Shown here: positions 20,966 through 34,904 of the stretch, one piece after another
Layout: every line of letters starts with the position of its first letter
How positions within the stretch are numbered: position 1 is the stretch's first letter
DNA from: Rhododendron vialii
Taxonomy: Eukaryota; Streptophyta; Magnoliopsida; Ericales; Ericaceae
Length of the DNA stretch: 64,000 bases
NCBI RefSeq assembly: GCF_030253575.1
Contig: NC_080561.1
Span: forward strand, 5,137,001 to 5,201,000
Direction: 5' to 3'
Program-made: the position numbers and the translations under genes
The notes under the pieces: model-generated
Told to the model about the DNA's origin: nothing
The model's database searches: none
What the model saw: the letters and a program-made list of their open reading frames with translations, nothing else

Positions 20966-23376
20966 CTTCAACTATTGGCCTCACAAATTTTGTGTTTTTT
21001 TGATAGTTTGGCGGTTGCATGAATTTCTTCGATCATCCGAAGAAATGTCTCGTTTAGGTAGTGTTACTGTACATAATACACACACACACATATATTGCTG
21101 GATTGTTGCCAGGATTTCTCATGAACTCCATAAAATGCTTTTTCCAGTTATTGATGTTGTCCAAACGGATATGTAGAGGTTGAGATGAGACACAAAAAAC
21201 TCCTTAATTAGTGTGAAGAGATTTGAGTTTTGGAGGTACAAAAGCTGCTTATATTAGTGTGAAAAGACTCCCAGAAGATAGACTTTTGACTATCCGGAAA
21301 TGTACTTCTTGAAATAGTTCACGCATGTTTGTTGTCAGGGATAGCAAAATGAAGTTGGCAAGAATTGGAATATCCCTTCAGTTCTATGATCATCGACTGT
21401 AGAGTGCCCCTTGACTATGTGGGTTGCTACTAGGGGCAACAAGATCAAGTTGGTAAGGATTAAAACATTCCCTTCCATTTGTAGGCCCTCTTGACTATGT
21501 GTAAATGGGTTGTGCTATTTGCACATATTAGAGTTAATTTTTTGGATCAGTTATGTGGATTTTTTTTATTAGCGGAAAAAAGAATTCAGTAATCTTTCAA
21601 AATGCAAAAACAAAGATCAATAGGACTAAGGACACGCCTTCTGGCAATTTCTTTCAATAAAAAAAAATTAGGATTAAGGACACGACGGCATTACAACAAG
21701 GAATGTTCCAGGTAGGTTGATATTGAAAATCCAAGTGAAAACATTTTTATGGGTACTGTGGATATTGTTGACAAAGAATAGAATGCCAAAGTTGAGTTTG
21801 GTGGTGAACTGGCATTAATAAAAAGAGTGGGTATCTGAAAATTATTATAGCAAAAAATGTCAACGTTATGTACTATAGGACACTAAAAAAATGCTTTATA
21901 AATTAGTGGCCTGATTGTGCAAATTGCAATATTTTATGGGCAATTGGCAATTCCCGAAAATAATTTAAGAACTTAATTATCTCATGTAGCTAGCACAAAA
22001 ATGGCAGGTTGTGGATCAAGGAAGATCAGAAGGTTGAAAATTAATCATCCATAAGAGGCTCACAAAAATCAGGATCACGTGACGTTGATCTTGCTCATGT
22101 GGATCATGGGAGATCAGTTGGACCGATTTACCCCCTGATTGAATTAATTTGGAGTAGCAAATTGCCTCCTTAAAGTAATACGGAGTACTACGTATGTACA
22201 TCACTCAGGTCACCAAGTAAAGGGTTGGAAATTTTAGATACAATTCGAGAATCCGATACAAAATTAGCAGGTTGGGATTAGATATTTTGGATACTGAACA
22301 CGAATATGACACAATACGATAACACATAAAACTAAACAGATCGGGTTATAGTTTAGAGAATTCTGACACAAACATAAGATAACACGATACGATGCCCACC
22401 CCTAACCAAGTGTCGCGATTCAAAAAATAAATAAGTGTCGTGGTTCAAAAATAAAATAAACAAGTGCCGCGAAATGAAAAATACTGTGTGTTTCAAAAAA
22501 AAAAAAAATTACTGTGTGTTAAAGGTGAAATTATACGGTGCTTCTAAAGTAATGCTCCAAGAGCCTTCCCATGCACATTACCGCGTTAGTGTGGGGAATA
22601 CAATTTGTGTGTGGGTCATGTGGTGGCCACTGGATAATTTTTCCGTTAGAAGGGTCATCTATGGTCGGTGTAATTTTCTAACGGGCAAATCTCATTTGCT
22701 GAACCAGTACGATACTGCAGGAAATCTAGGTCCTGTAATAACTAGGTATATATTGACATGAGATTATATGTTCGAACTCTACGGAGGTCAAATATTTCAA
22801 ACCTTAAAAGGCACGAAAGAATTTGTCCGGTATCTAACTTCAAGACCTCGAAATTAATAGACGTGCACGCAAATCAGCTCGGACATATTGTTATCGAAAG
22901 AAAAATAACTTGAGTATATTGAGTCGAGGGTTTACATATATCCGAGATTAGTAGTGGGGCCGAAACCCATATATAAAACCCTCACCAAATAGGAAAATTC
23001 AAACTTAAGACAATTTAAGGATACTTTCTCGTAGTAGATATAGGATTCAGAAGTTGACTTTTACAGCATCACCAATGAAAGAGACTCTTTCAACTTGGAA
23101 ATCAAGATATCAATTGAGGAACGATTTTTATCTTATTTGATAATTAATTTACATGACATATATGGGTCTATAAATCAATAACTTGGAAAAATAAAAAATA
23201 AAGCTTTCTATGGAGTTCATGAGAAATTCTGGAAATAATCCAACAAAAAGTATATGTCTAGTCCTACCGAACGAAATAACGCGACCTAAACGAGACATTT
23301 CTTGGACTGATTGAAGAACTTCAACCTCCAAAACATCAGTTAAAACACAGAAATTTTGAGAAGCTAATCATTGATG
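20966..23376. other. Spacer between convergent ATL copies 5 and 6
   Basis: 20966-21065 and, inverted, 23275-23376 are the paired 3' blocks. 21690-21830 contains a fragment (AKVEFGGEL) related to 545-760. 22235-22400 is a dispersed repeat ending 'gatgcccacccct'. The rest shows nothing I could identify. Confidence 0.4.
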
Positions 23377-24681
23377 CTACACATTCATTGATTGTCTTGT
23401 GTTATAATCCGATTGTTGAGACTTTTTATCTCTATTAGCATACCGTTGAACCGTTCTTCGCGCAATCGGCAACCAAAGCCTCTTCAATCTTTCCTCCTTG
23501 GCAGCATTATCAGGAACAGAGGATTCCATGACTACACCATTACCCCTCGTATTGGCTTCCTTGAATCTCGAATGAACGGCTATCTCCGACATCGATCTCT
23601 TCTCGTTCGGATGCAAATTTCTCTTTGGATTTGAAGTATTACCTCCACTTGATAATGGGTATGAATCGTTCTGGTTTAACACACCAACCTTGGTTTCGAA
23701 ATCCCTTTTCCTCTCCATCTCCTCCTTGATCTTCGAGATTCCACCCTCTTCAGTCGCCCGTGTAGTCGAGTATTCTCGCGTGTTTGAATCCAGAGGAGGA
23801 AACCTATTGCTCGAGACATCGCCGAGCATTTCTGAATTCAAGAACAGAAGGTCGGAGGAACTAAGATTGCTCCACCTGCTCTTCAGCACAGCATTAGTAT
23901 TTTTCGTTTGAACAGCATCGGAGATAATGATCTTGTGATTGAACTTATGGAAAAACTTATCATCTTCCTCAACGCCTTCGCAATCTTCTCGGATTGGCAA
24001 CTCATCTTCCTTTACGACACCCTTTTCGAATATCCTAAAACTGCCTCCAATGCTAAATCTGGAAGACCCATGTCGGCGACTGTCCTCCCTCTGAACAAAC
24101 AGCTCCACGTTCGAGTCCCCCCTCACCTCCGACTGGCTCGACATAAACCTCATACTATTCGAGTACGTTAAATCATCCACGCTGATTTTCTGCCTGCAAA
24201 GAGGACAACTGGAGTGGTTTTCTAGCCACTGATCGACGCAATTGATGTGAAACGCGTGTTTGCACTTGGGCAATAACCGAAGAACCTCAACGTCTTCGAA
24301 TTTGGAGAGACAAACCGCGCATTCCAGCCCTCCCCTTAGCCCTTTGAGGGAAGAGAACTTGAAAAACGGAAGCGACTCGATCACTATCCTATCGATCCCG
24401 GATGATATTGCACCCGGTCTCATTAACCCGGTTAGAGTTTGTCGATTGTTGTCGGGAAGTACACCGATCCTGCGGCCGAATTTCGTGTACATAGCCAGGA
24501 CTATGGACACTAGAATCAATATAACCAAGATCACAAGTACTACCGCAATGCTCGGCTGGAAATTGTTGAATGTATTTTGCGAAGAAGTCGAGTTGTTCTG
24601 GTTCGAGGGTGATTGTGCTTGTGCTTCAACATAGCAGAAAATAGAAAGCAGAAGTGAAAAGAGGAGAATCAATTGATTCAT
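23377..24681 (-). CDS. ATL42-like: ATL42/ATL12-like RING-H2 E3 ubiquitin ligase, copy 6
   Basis: Intronless, 434 aa, the longest copy and the only one on the minus strand. Signal peptide 1-21 (MNQLILLFSLLLSIFCYVEA), Asn/Ser-rich linker, transmembrane helix about 44-66, RING-H2 at 121-162 with all ligands. The middle has a short insertion (VQTKNTNAVL) like one in copy 3 (IQRKMSDAVL), so copies 3 and 6 may be closest. The tail is RLKRLWLPIARRTVQRYANR...RQSMNV. Its promoter carries the shared block (24801-24851), a (CT)n tract and the leader block. An inverted duplication is the simplest origin. Confidence 0.95.
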   Translation of the reverse strand: MNQLILLFSLLLSIFCYVEAQAQSPSNQNNSTSSQNTFNNFQPSIAVVLVILVILILVSIVLAMYTKFGRRIGVLPDNNRQTLTGLMRPGAISSGIDRIVIESLPFFKFSSLKGLRGGLECAVCLSKFEDVEVLRLLPKCKHAFHINCVDQWLENHSSCPLCRQKISVDDLTYSNSMRFMSSQSEVRGDSNVELFVQREDSRRHGSSRFSIGGSFRIFEKGVVKEDELPIREDCEGVEEDDKFFHKFNHKIIISDAVQTKNTNAVLKSRWSNLSSSDLLFLNSEMLGDVSSNRFPPLDSNTREYSTTRATEEGGISKIKEEMERKRDFETKVGVLNQNDSYPLSSGGNTSNPKRNLHPNEKRSMSEIAVHSRFKEANTRGNGVVMESSVPDNAAKEERLKRLWLPIARRTVQRYANRDKKSQQSDYNTRQSMNV

Positions 24682-24800
24682 AGGGAAATTATGGGGTTGG
24701 AAATTACTTTTTCTTGGGGAGATGTGAGAGAAAGGGTTTTGGGAGATTACTAGATTGTTATTTATTGAGTGTGTTAATATGTGCCTCCCCTAATGGGGTA

Positions 24801-24851
24801 TATCCTTCGTTTCTTATAATTAAGGTTGTTCCTGCCAGTATTCTTGTGACC
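24801..24851 (-). promoter_or_regulatory. Conserved ATL-array promoter block, copy 6
   Basis: On the minus strand it reads 'gtcacaagaatactggcagg' followed by 'aacaaccttaa..ataagaaacgaaggatata'. It is the best match to the copy 1 block and lies about 120-170 bp before the ATG. A (CT)n tract (24854-24888) and 'gatgctgatttcttgg' (minus, near 24895) flank it. The leader block lies at 24722-24745. Confidence 0.55.

Positions 24852-24853
<2 letters not shown>

Positions 24854-24888
<35 letters not shown>
24854..24888. repeat. (CT)n microsatellite upstream of ATL copy 6
   Basis: About 17 CT units; the GA equivalent stands in the same relative place before copies 2 and 3. Confidence 0.9.
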
Positions 24889-27800
24889 AGAAATCAGCAT
24901 CCTTTCATAAAATGGATGTTTTTTTTTTCTATATCTCTGTTTTCAATTTTTTTTTCTTCTATATTTTGCTTGAAGTTTTCCGTTTGAGTTTTGGCCCGAC
25001 ACCTTTGCGCTATCAACTCTTGTGCTGGTCCAATTAATCGTCTCACAATCACTAGAGGGTGAAATTGATGTCGGAATTAATTGATACATCGTGTTGAATA
25101 CCAAATTCAATATATTCATCCACATATATGTTTGTGCATATTAACGTAAATCAGGTCTCGCTTTCTCATCGGTGACGTTTCGCAAATTACTAATTAAATT
25201 AGTATTCACCTGTTTATGCGTACATAACTCAGACAAAATCTATACGTGGGAACAGGAGTCTCGCACAATATTGCATGAAGACCGCGTCCCGTATCGAAAT
25301 AATCCAATCGATGTTTGATACTACAGAAGAAGCCAATAAAAAAATTCGAGGAAAAATAAAAATCGACAAAACCGAACCGACCGAAAGAATTAGTTTGGTT
25401 TGGTTTTCCAGAGTTATAATTGGCTTGTCTTTCTTTGATTTTGTTTAAAAGAATTATCATCGGCTTGATTTACTTAATTTGATTTTTATTTTGGTCAAAG
25501 TAAACCCATAACGCAAAGATACCAAATAAAAAACTACTCTCTTCTTTGATTAATAATTCTTTCCAAACGAAAAAAAATTAATAACTCGAAAAATGCAAAA
25601 ATTGAACGAGTTAAATGATAATTAGCCGCACAAGCATAAAAGATAGGGAGTCATAACCCAACTAGGTTAGCACATACCCCTACAAAAATGGAATGGGGGC
25701 TTTTTGTTCCTTAGGGATAGCAGAATTCAATAGCGCGTGCTCAATCTTGTTGTCCAGAACGCTATTGGACGGTTCGGATTTCAAAAGAATTCTTTAAAAT
25801 TTGAATCATTGATTGTCGAGACGGATGATGAGATTGAACGCTGCTGAATGCTGCCCAAGCCCGAACAAAAACATATGCCAAACCAATAAGCAAGAAAGAA
25901 TGGTAGGTTGGCAAGCCACCAACAAACAATATAGGGAACATACACAGACACCCACAAAAAGCACAGAATGAGCACCAAAAACCCTTAAAAGCTAGCAGAC
26001 TAACATGGTTGTTTAATCATTTTTCTCATATTAATTCATATTAATGTTATAGTACTATAGTTTATTGGCTTTTCTTTACTTGGTTCCCTATCAGTCCTGG
26101 CGATAAATCAATAATATTGCCGTTCAAAAGGCAAGCCAAAGGGAGTATATGATCTCTTTTGAAAAACTAAACTCAAGTGTCCGGGTCAGCTTACATGCAC
26201 CTCGACTAATTCTTGAGCTCAATCTAACAGTTCACTTGCAGGGAGTCTAATTAAAGTCGGAGCAGTCTGTATGGAGTATGAACTGACCCCAAAAGAGTGA
26301 ATAGCTCCTAGGAGGTTTCTAACCTGAAGCCTTAGAAGGGAGCAAACTCTCCTATGTTCGAAGCCTTGACTACTAGGCTAACCCCTTGCCGCTAGTTTAT
26401 GCTCATTTTAATACAAATGAAAACTATTAACACTAATAGCAGATTAAGTTTGTGTTACCCTCTCAGCGAAATAGTCCTACGTAGAAGGAGACTTCTTGTT
26501 TGCGCGCGGTCTGACCACGCGACATAAGATTGTCGATCGTTATTGGAATCCATTCTGAATTATTAAGAAAAACAATAATAAAAATTGTAATATGAACTGT
26601 CCCAGCAAATTACCATGGTCCATGGACCTCAATTCCATTTGTTTTTGTTTTTCTGAATCTGGGAATTCACAGGCAATAGAAAAAGGAAAGAAAAAAAAAT
26701 GTAATTTTTTTATCATTGACCTGAACTTATTAATAATAGTATAGTAAACTATAATGTCATGCCAGTGGTCTGTCCCAAGGAGCATATGATCATATGCCAA
26801 TTCGAAATCATGTAATATGGAATTAGGTTTTGGTAAGCTCAAGTGTGAAACCTACCCAGATTAGTCATATCATGTTTTCAGACACTCTGTTGGAAAGTGT
26901 TTTTAGGCACAGTTGTTTCCACGTTTATATAATAACATGAGAGTGGACTTTTTTTATATGGTTTCAGACTATGTACGTGACGTGCTTTATTTTTGTAGTC
27001 GTCTGATTGATCATTTTATTTTGTTCGATTTATAGCCGTGTGATAAATAGAAAAAAAAAAACGCAACGGAGAGATCTCTACCAAATCACCGCTCACTCTC
27101 TCTAAGCGGTTTTTTTTTTTTTTTTTTATCTCAACAGAAGAAAGTCAAGATTATTCATCAGAGATATCGATAAATCTTGCACAGAGTAACTTTCAGCAAT
27201 TTGAACAACATAATGCACGGAAGAGATGGTCGTGTATATAATATCGTAATTGATTTGCATACATCATCATTTATACAAACGGCGAAAATATTTTTATTAA
27301 TCGTTGAAATTAGATACAAAGATCAAAAGGAACCTGGGACAAGAAGGCATGTGCGCATTTGCATACGTCATCATAGTTTTGATCATAACCTTGACTGGAA
27401 TGATCAAATCACTGAATTAAATGTTATAACATAGAAATCAAATTAGAAAAATATGTAGAAATCAAACAAAAATAATGCATATAGATTTGTTTTCGTTTCG
27501 GTTCCTTTCAAGAGTGATTCATCACAGGGAACTCATAGACCCATCAAAGTTGCATCACAACAAAATTGCCCAAACGTCAGGTGCGGCTCTACTAGGGTGT
27601 TTATGGGCTCAACCAAACTTGCTAGGTTCATAAAATGCATTAAAAAATATTTTTTTTTTGACATAAGATTTGAATTCCTTTTATGTACTGTCTACATTGG
27701 GTCATTCACGTGAAGCAAAATAAAAATTTGCTTAAATTTGTGAGTAAGAGGATATCTTTTTCAACAAAAAATAAAATCAAGCTTGATAATTTGTTTAACC

Positions 27801-28486
27801 AAAATAAAAAAAAGCTTTATTTTATATTGAGTTTTGTATCAGAAACAGTTATGTACGATATATCAATAAACACACTTTGCTTTATGTGTTTATTGATTAT
27901 ATTTTAGTTCGATCCGGATTGGTTGTATACGTATCTTTGTTTTGGACGGAAATTGTAGATGCCGTATGGCTTTATTGAATGCAATTTTGCGTTTCAGATT
28001 AAAAAAAAAAAGATATGAGGAATAAAACAACATATTGCATGACACAAAAAAGAAGAATTGTTTTTTTAACTTGTTTAATTTCTAATTATTACTCCTACTA
28101 TTTTTGCCTTTTCTTTTAGTACGAAACTTGGGTCCTTTGTGCATGGATTTTAGATATAACTTGGCCAGCCTATTGAAAATCATCACTTTGTTTTTTTAAA
28201 TCAAGTTACGTACGTTGAATTAATGCATGCCATAGTTTATGGAATCAAACGGGAATTAATAAATAAAACACAGTTGATTTTAATTTTGTAATGTTTAATT
28301 ATACAAATGCAAAATCACTTCTTCTTCTTTTTTTTATTGTTTAAGTTGTCGTCATGCAATCAAAAAAATATACGAAGAACAAATCCTTACCAAATCAAAA
28401 CATTTATTAATGTTATCAACGTAATCCTCTCCTCACAGGTAACTCCTCGCAGGTTAGTCTTGCACAGAGTAATTCTTACACAATTG
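24889..28486. other. Gene-free stretch
   Basis: 25145-25480 holds inverted duplicated ATL spacer plus an 'aaccgaaccga' repeat. 26150-26400 is a minus-oriented, tRNA-like SINE remnant: read on the minus strand it has 'ggggttagcctagtagtcaagg' in two parts, followed by 'cttcgaac'. 27040-27130 has A/T homopolymers. I found no coding gene; short open frames here lack family signals. Confidence 0.4.
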
Positions 28487-28496
28487 AATTAGATAG

Positions 28497-29591
28497 GGCT
28501 TTTTGACTTTTTTGGTCCCCAAAGTATTTTCGTTGTGCCACTTTGGTCCCCAATATTCCAATTGCTAACATTGCATCCCCAAAGTATCAATTTTGTATTT
28601 AAATGATCCCTACGGCTCACGCCGTTCATTCCCTCCGTCAAAACCAAGGGCAAAGTTGGTATTTCACCTCAAAACGGTGTCGTTTGGTTGGAAACGGCTT
28701 TTTGACTTTTTTGGTCCCCAAAGTATTTCCACCATGCCAATTTGGTCCCCAAAATATTTTCGTCATGCCAATTTGGTCCCCAATATTCAAATTGGCCAAC
28801 ATTTCATCTCCAAAGTATCAATTTTGTGTTTAAATGCTCCCTGCAGCTCACGTCGTTCTTTCCCTCCGTCAATTTAGTCCTCTGGGTTCCGAGGTTTTGG
28901 TTTTTATGACCCTCTAGAATAAAATGATCAGAAAATTAAAATTTCGCACCGGTTCAAACGGGTTGAAAATTGAAATACTTGATTTTTTGAGGTTGTTTAT
29001 ATATTAAAAAATATGGTAAAAAAAATTAAGTGTTCAAATTTTCAATCTGTTGGAACTTGTGCGAAGATCTTAATTTTTTGATCATTTTATCCTAAAGAGT
29101 CATAATTATTTTTTTGACTTTAAAGTTTTCAATGAGAACCCTAAGAGAATTATGAATAAGAAAAATCTATGTTTCCAACAAAACGACACTGTTTTGAGGT
29201 AAAATACCAACCTTGCCCTTGGTTTTGACGGAGGGAAAGAACGGCGTGAGCCGCAGGGAGCATTTAAACACAAAATTGATACTTTGGAGATGCAATGTTG
29301 GCAATTGAAATATTGAGAACCAAATTGGCATGACGGAAATACTTTGGAGACCAAATAGGCATGGCGGAAATACTTTGGGGACCAAAAAAGCCGTTTCCAA
29401 CCAAACGACACTGTTTTGAGGTGAAATACCAACTTTGCCCTTAGTTTTGACGGAGGGAATGAACGGCGTGAGCCGTAGGGACCATTTAAATACAAAATTG
29501 ATACTTTGGGGATGCAATGTTAGGAATTGAAATATTGTGGACCAAAGTGACACAGCGGAAATACTTTGGGGACCAAAAAGGTCAAAAAGCC
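28497..29591. mobile_element. Mutator-like foldback element with long inverted repeats
   Basis: Termini are GGCTTTTTGAC...GTCAAAAAGCC. Arms of about 200 bp (28497-28695 and 29393-29591) are highly similar and share 'ttggtccccaaagtatt' and 'cctccgtcaaaac'. Inside, further partial copies of the arm lie in both directions (28703-28880 and 29165-29390). Flanks 28487-28496 (aattagatag) and 29592-29601 (aatttgatag) form a 9/10 target-site duplication, as expected of Mutator-like elements. No transposase is seen, so it is non-autonomous. Open frames inside are only inverted-repeat sequence. Confidence 0.85.
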
Positions 29592-29619
29592 AATTTGATA
29601 GTAATTCATAATTCTCCTA

Positions 29620-29712
29620 AGCCGTGTTACGGATCATTTTGCCGAAGGAGGCGATGGAAATCTCCTAAGGCGTCTTACGGATCATATTTTTGCCGAAGGA
29701 GGCGATGGAAAT
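29620..29712. repeat. 45-bp direct repeat
   Basis: Two copies of 'ctcctaag.cg.(g/t)ttacggatcat' with 'tttgccgaaggaggcgatgg' lie side by side just downstream of the foldback element. Confidence 0.7.
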
Positions 29713-29827
29713 ACTGTGTAATTGGTTCGCATATATCAACACATATACTTTGATCATGACCATGATTGAGATGATAATTCCACCAGAGCCTCTTATGGGA
29801 ATAAGCCGCGTAAGCTAATTAGGAAAA

Positions 29828-30016
29828 TGAGAACCACTTCTAGTGAAGTTGGTAACTCATCTCCCTCCTCCCAATGGTGACCAAGGTTCGAGTCCCACGA
29901 GGGGCGGGGCTTTGGGGGCCAGGACTATGGATAGCTTCTGGACCCCTCTGTACTAACTCTTACACCTCCACTAACTCCTGCTAATATATACAATATATAT
30001 TGGCAAAAAAAAAAAA
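29828..30016 (+). mobile_element. tRNA-derived SINE with target-site duplications
   Basis: Length 189 bp. A box-A-like 'tagtgaagttggtaac' lies near 29849 and a good box B 'ggttcgagtcc' at about 29884-29894. It ends in an A tract (30005-30016). The 13-bp direct repeats 'ctaattaggaaaa' at 29815-29827 and 30017-30029 are identical, so the copy is complete and fairly young. Confidence 0.85.
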
Positions 30017-30231
30017 CTAATTAGGAAAACCATGTGTAAAATGTACCAAACTCTCTAAACTAAGAAATTGCCATGCTAAACAAAAATGTAGTCATGTATT
30101 AAAAGAAACTTTCTTTATCCAACTCCATATATACAGTTTTCCAATGAAAAACGATAATGCATCAAAGCCTTGTACTCAACTCACAGTACAAATCTTTCAT
30201 GCGCGCGCTAAGATTTTTGGCATTAACAAAA

Positions 30232-33010
<2,779 letters not shown>

Positions 33011-33789
33011 AGCACTATGTCAAGCTTGATCGTCTACACCAGCAATGAAGTTCTCATTCTATTGCTGCCTATTTTTGCATTTATCTTTCCCCTATGAAAA
33101 CATATCATTCCAAACAAAAGCTAAACTTTTGCATATCCGATCTGTAATGTAAACAACACAGGCAATAGATTTACCACACAAAATATATAGTCTCAAATTC
33201 CCAACATAGAGGAAGAAAATGAAAAACATTAAGAGCAAAGACATTTTGAGAGAAGAAAAAACAAAACACACCTCCTTTATTTCTGTGCTGTCTTAATGAA
33301 AGAATCTGTATAATGTGTACGAAAGAAACACTTTTGATAGGAAATATACAGAAAAACAATGCCTATTTTCTTGATCCAAACATCAATGCCTATTTGATGG
33401 GATTGTTTTGGTGCCCAAATTAGAGTGATCATTACAAGTGTTCAAACCATTTTTTAAGTTGATAAGAAGATAGGGGGAAAGCCAGCAATTTCTCTGTTCT
33501 TCTTTTCTTCTCCCTCTGAAGTAAGTATGCTCTTACATCGAAGTTAGTTTCACTATCCCCAAAAGGACATACGAAACTCAGACAAGCAAGTCACCCACCC
33601 GAAAGGCAACACAACCTGGCCTAGAAAAATCTCACAACCGCTAGGAAATGTAGTAGGCAATACACTTTGCAAGAAACTATTGTAAAACCAAAAATAAAAC
33701 AATCTAATGAGCCCGCACACCCCCTTCAAGAATGAGCCCGCACACCCCCTTCAAGACTGAAGGTGATCTCACCACCAAAAATCTCATTG

Positions 33790-33791
<2 letters not shown>
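33011..33791. other. Stretch upstream of the SRP54 pseudogene
   Basis: I looked for SRP54 N-domain exons on the minus strand and saw none. No other gene was recognised. A 24-bp direct repeat 'gagcccgcacacccccttcaag' lies at about 33710-33755. Confidence 0.4.
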
Positions 33792-33838
<47 letters not shown>

Positions 33839-33848
33839 TCTCTCTCTC
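33792..33848. repeat. (CT)n microsatellite
   Basis: Over 25 CT units with one interruption (CCC near 33835). It stands just before the tandem and inverted repeats that follow. Confidence 0.9.
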
Positions 33849-33877
33849 ATGAGTTCAGTGGCTGGTTGTGGAATGTA

Positions 33878-34545
33878 GTTCAATAAATGATGCCGTACAG
33901 TCTTATCACGATTAATTTCAGTTTTTGCTTCAATTCATTGTTGATCGCAGATCGACGTGTTTTTCTGCGCCTAAGTTATATGATCTTTAAGCTTCTGATG
34001 ATTGTTGATTTGAACGAACAGGTTTACTTCGCGCTCTATGGAGTTATAGTGTGATACTTCAGTTTCACTTTCTGCCAATCGATTCAATTTTGGTAGAATT
34101 TGTTTATGCATGTGATACATCATTTAATGAACTTCGAAACTATGATCAAATCTAAGTTTAAGCTGTTCAATTAAATGATGTTGTGCAGACTTATCACAAT
34201 TAATTTCTCTTTCAGCTTCAATTTCTTGTCAATCGTGAACGTTTTCTGCGCTTAATTTAAATGAGCATTAAACTTCTGATGATTGTTGATTGGAACACAT
34301 AGGTTTACTTGGCGTTATGTCAAGTTATAGCACGATGCTTCAGTTTCATTTCCAGCCAACCGACTCAGTTTCGGTAAAATTTATTTATAAACGTGATACA
34401 TCATGTTGACTCATTGAATGAACTATAAAACGACGATCAGATCTTAGTTTAAGCTGTTCAATTTCTCATGTGATAGCGAACATTTTCTTCTTCTACTTTA
34501 CTTGTGCTTCAACTTGTAATTTACGATCACAAGTCTGCACAATTA
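33878..34545. repeat. Tandem repeat with a period of about 288 bp
   Basis: Two diverged units start with 'gttcaat.aaatgatg' at 33878 and 34165, and a partial third starts at 34455. Shared stretches include 'cttatcac.attaatttc', 'cttctgatgattgttgatt' and 'gtgatacatcat'. Confidence 0.75.
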
Positions 34546-34616
34546 AATGAGGATTTTCGAAGAACTTCAACTCAGTACATACCTACTGGTCCATTACATC
34601 AAAATTGAACTTGTTC

Positions 34617-34741
34617 ATTTGTGCCAGACAATATATTATGTGAATGAACAATGTAGACTTCGATATCTCGTTAGGTTAACGCTTGTGCCAGACAATATAT
34701 TATGTGATTGAACATTGTTTCGATATCTCGTTAGGTTAACG
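34617..34741. repeat. Tandem duplication of about 63 bp
   Basis: 'ttgtgccagacaatatatta' and 'ttcgatatctcgttaggtta' each occur twice (34617-34681 and 34683-34741). Confidence 0.85.
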
Positions 34742-34904
34742 TTTTCTACCTCTAGTTTAATTGAGCTTCATCCATATGACTATAGATACGAAGCGTAGGT
34801 TTCCTTTGCTTTTCGTGATGTCACTGTAACCAAATCATACCAACCAGATATTCGATTTTGATTTAGATTCTATTCTTCGTTGTTTATGTTATCGATTCTG
34901 ATTT

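Noticed and set aside
28593-29553. Four frames of 76-129 codons sharing similar peptides
   Set aside because: The similarity comes from the repeated arms of the Mutator-like palindrome, not from a protein family.
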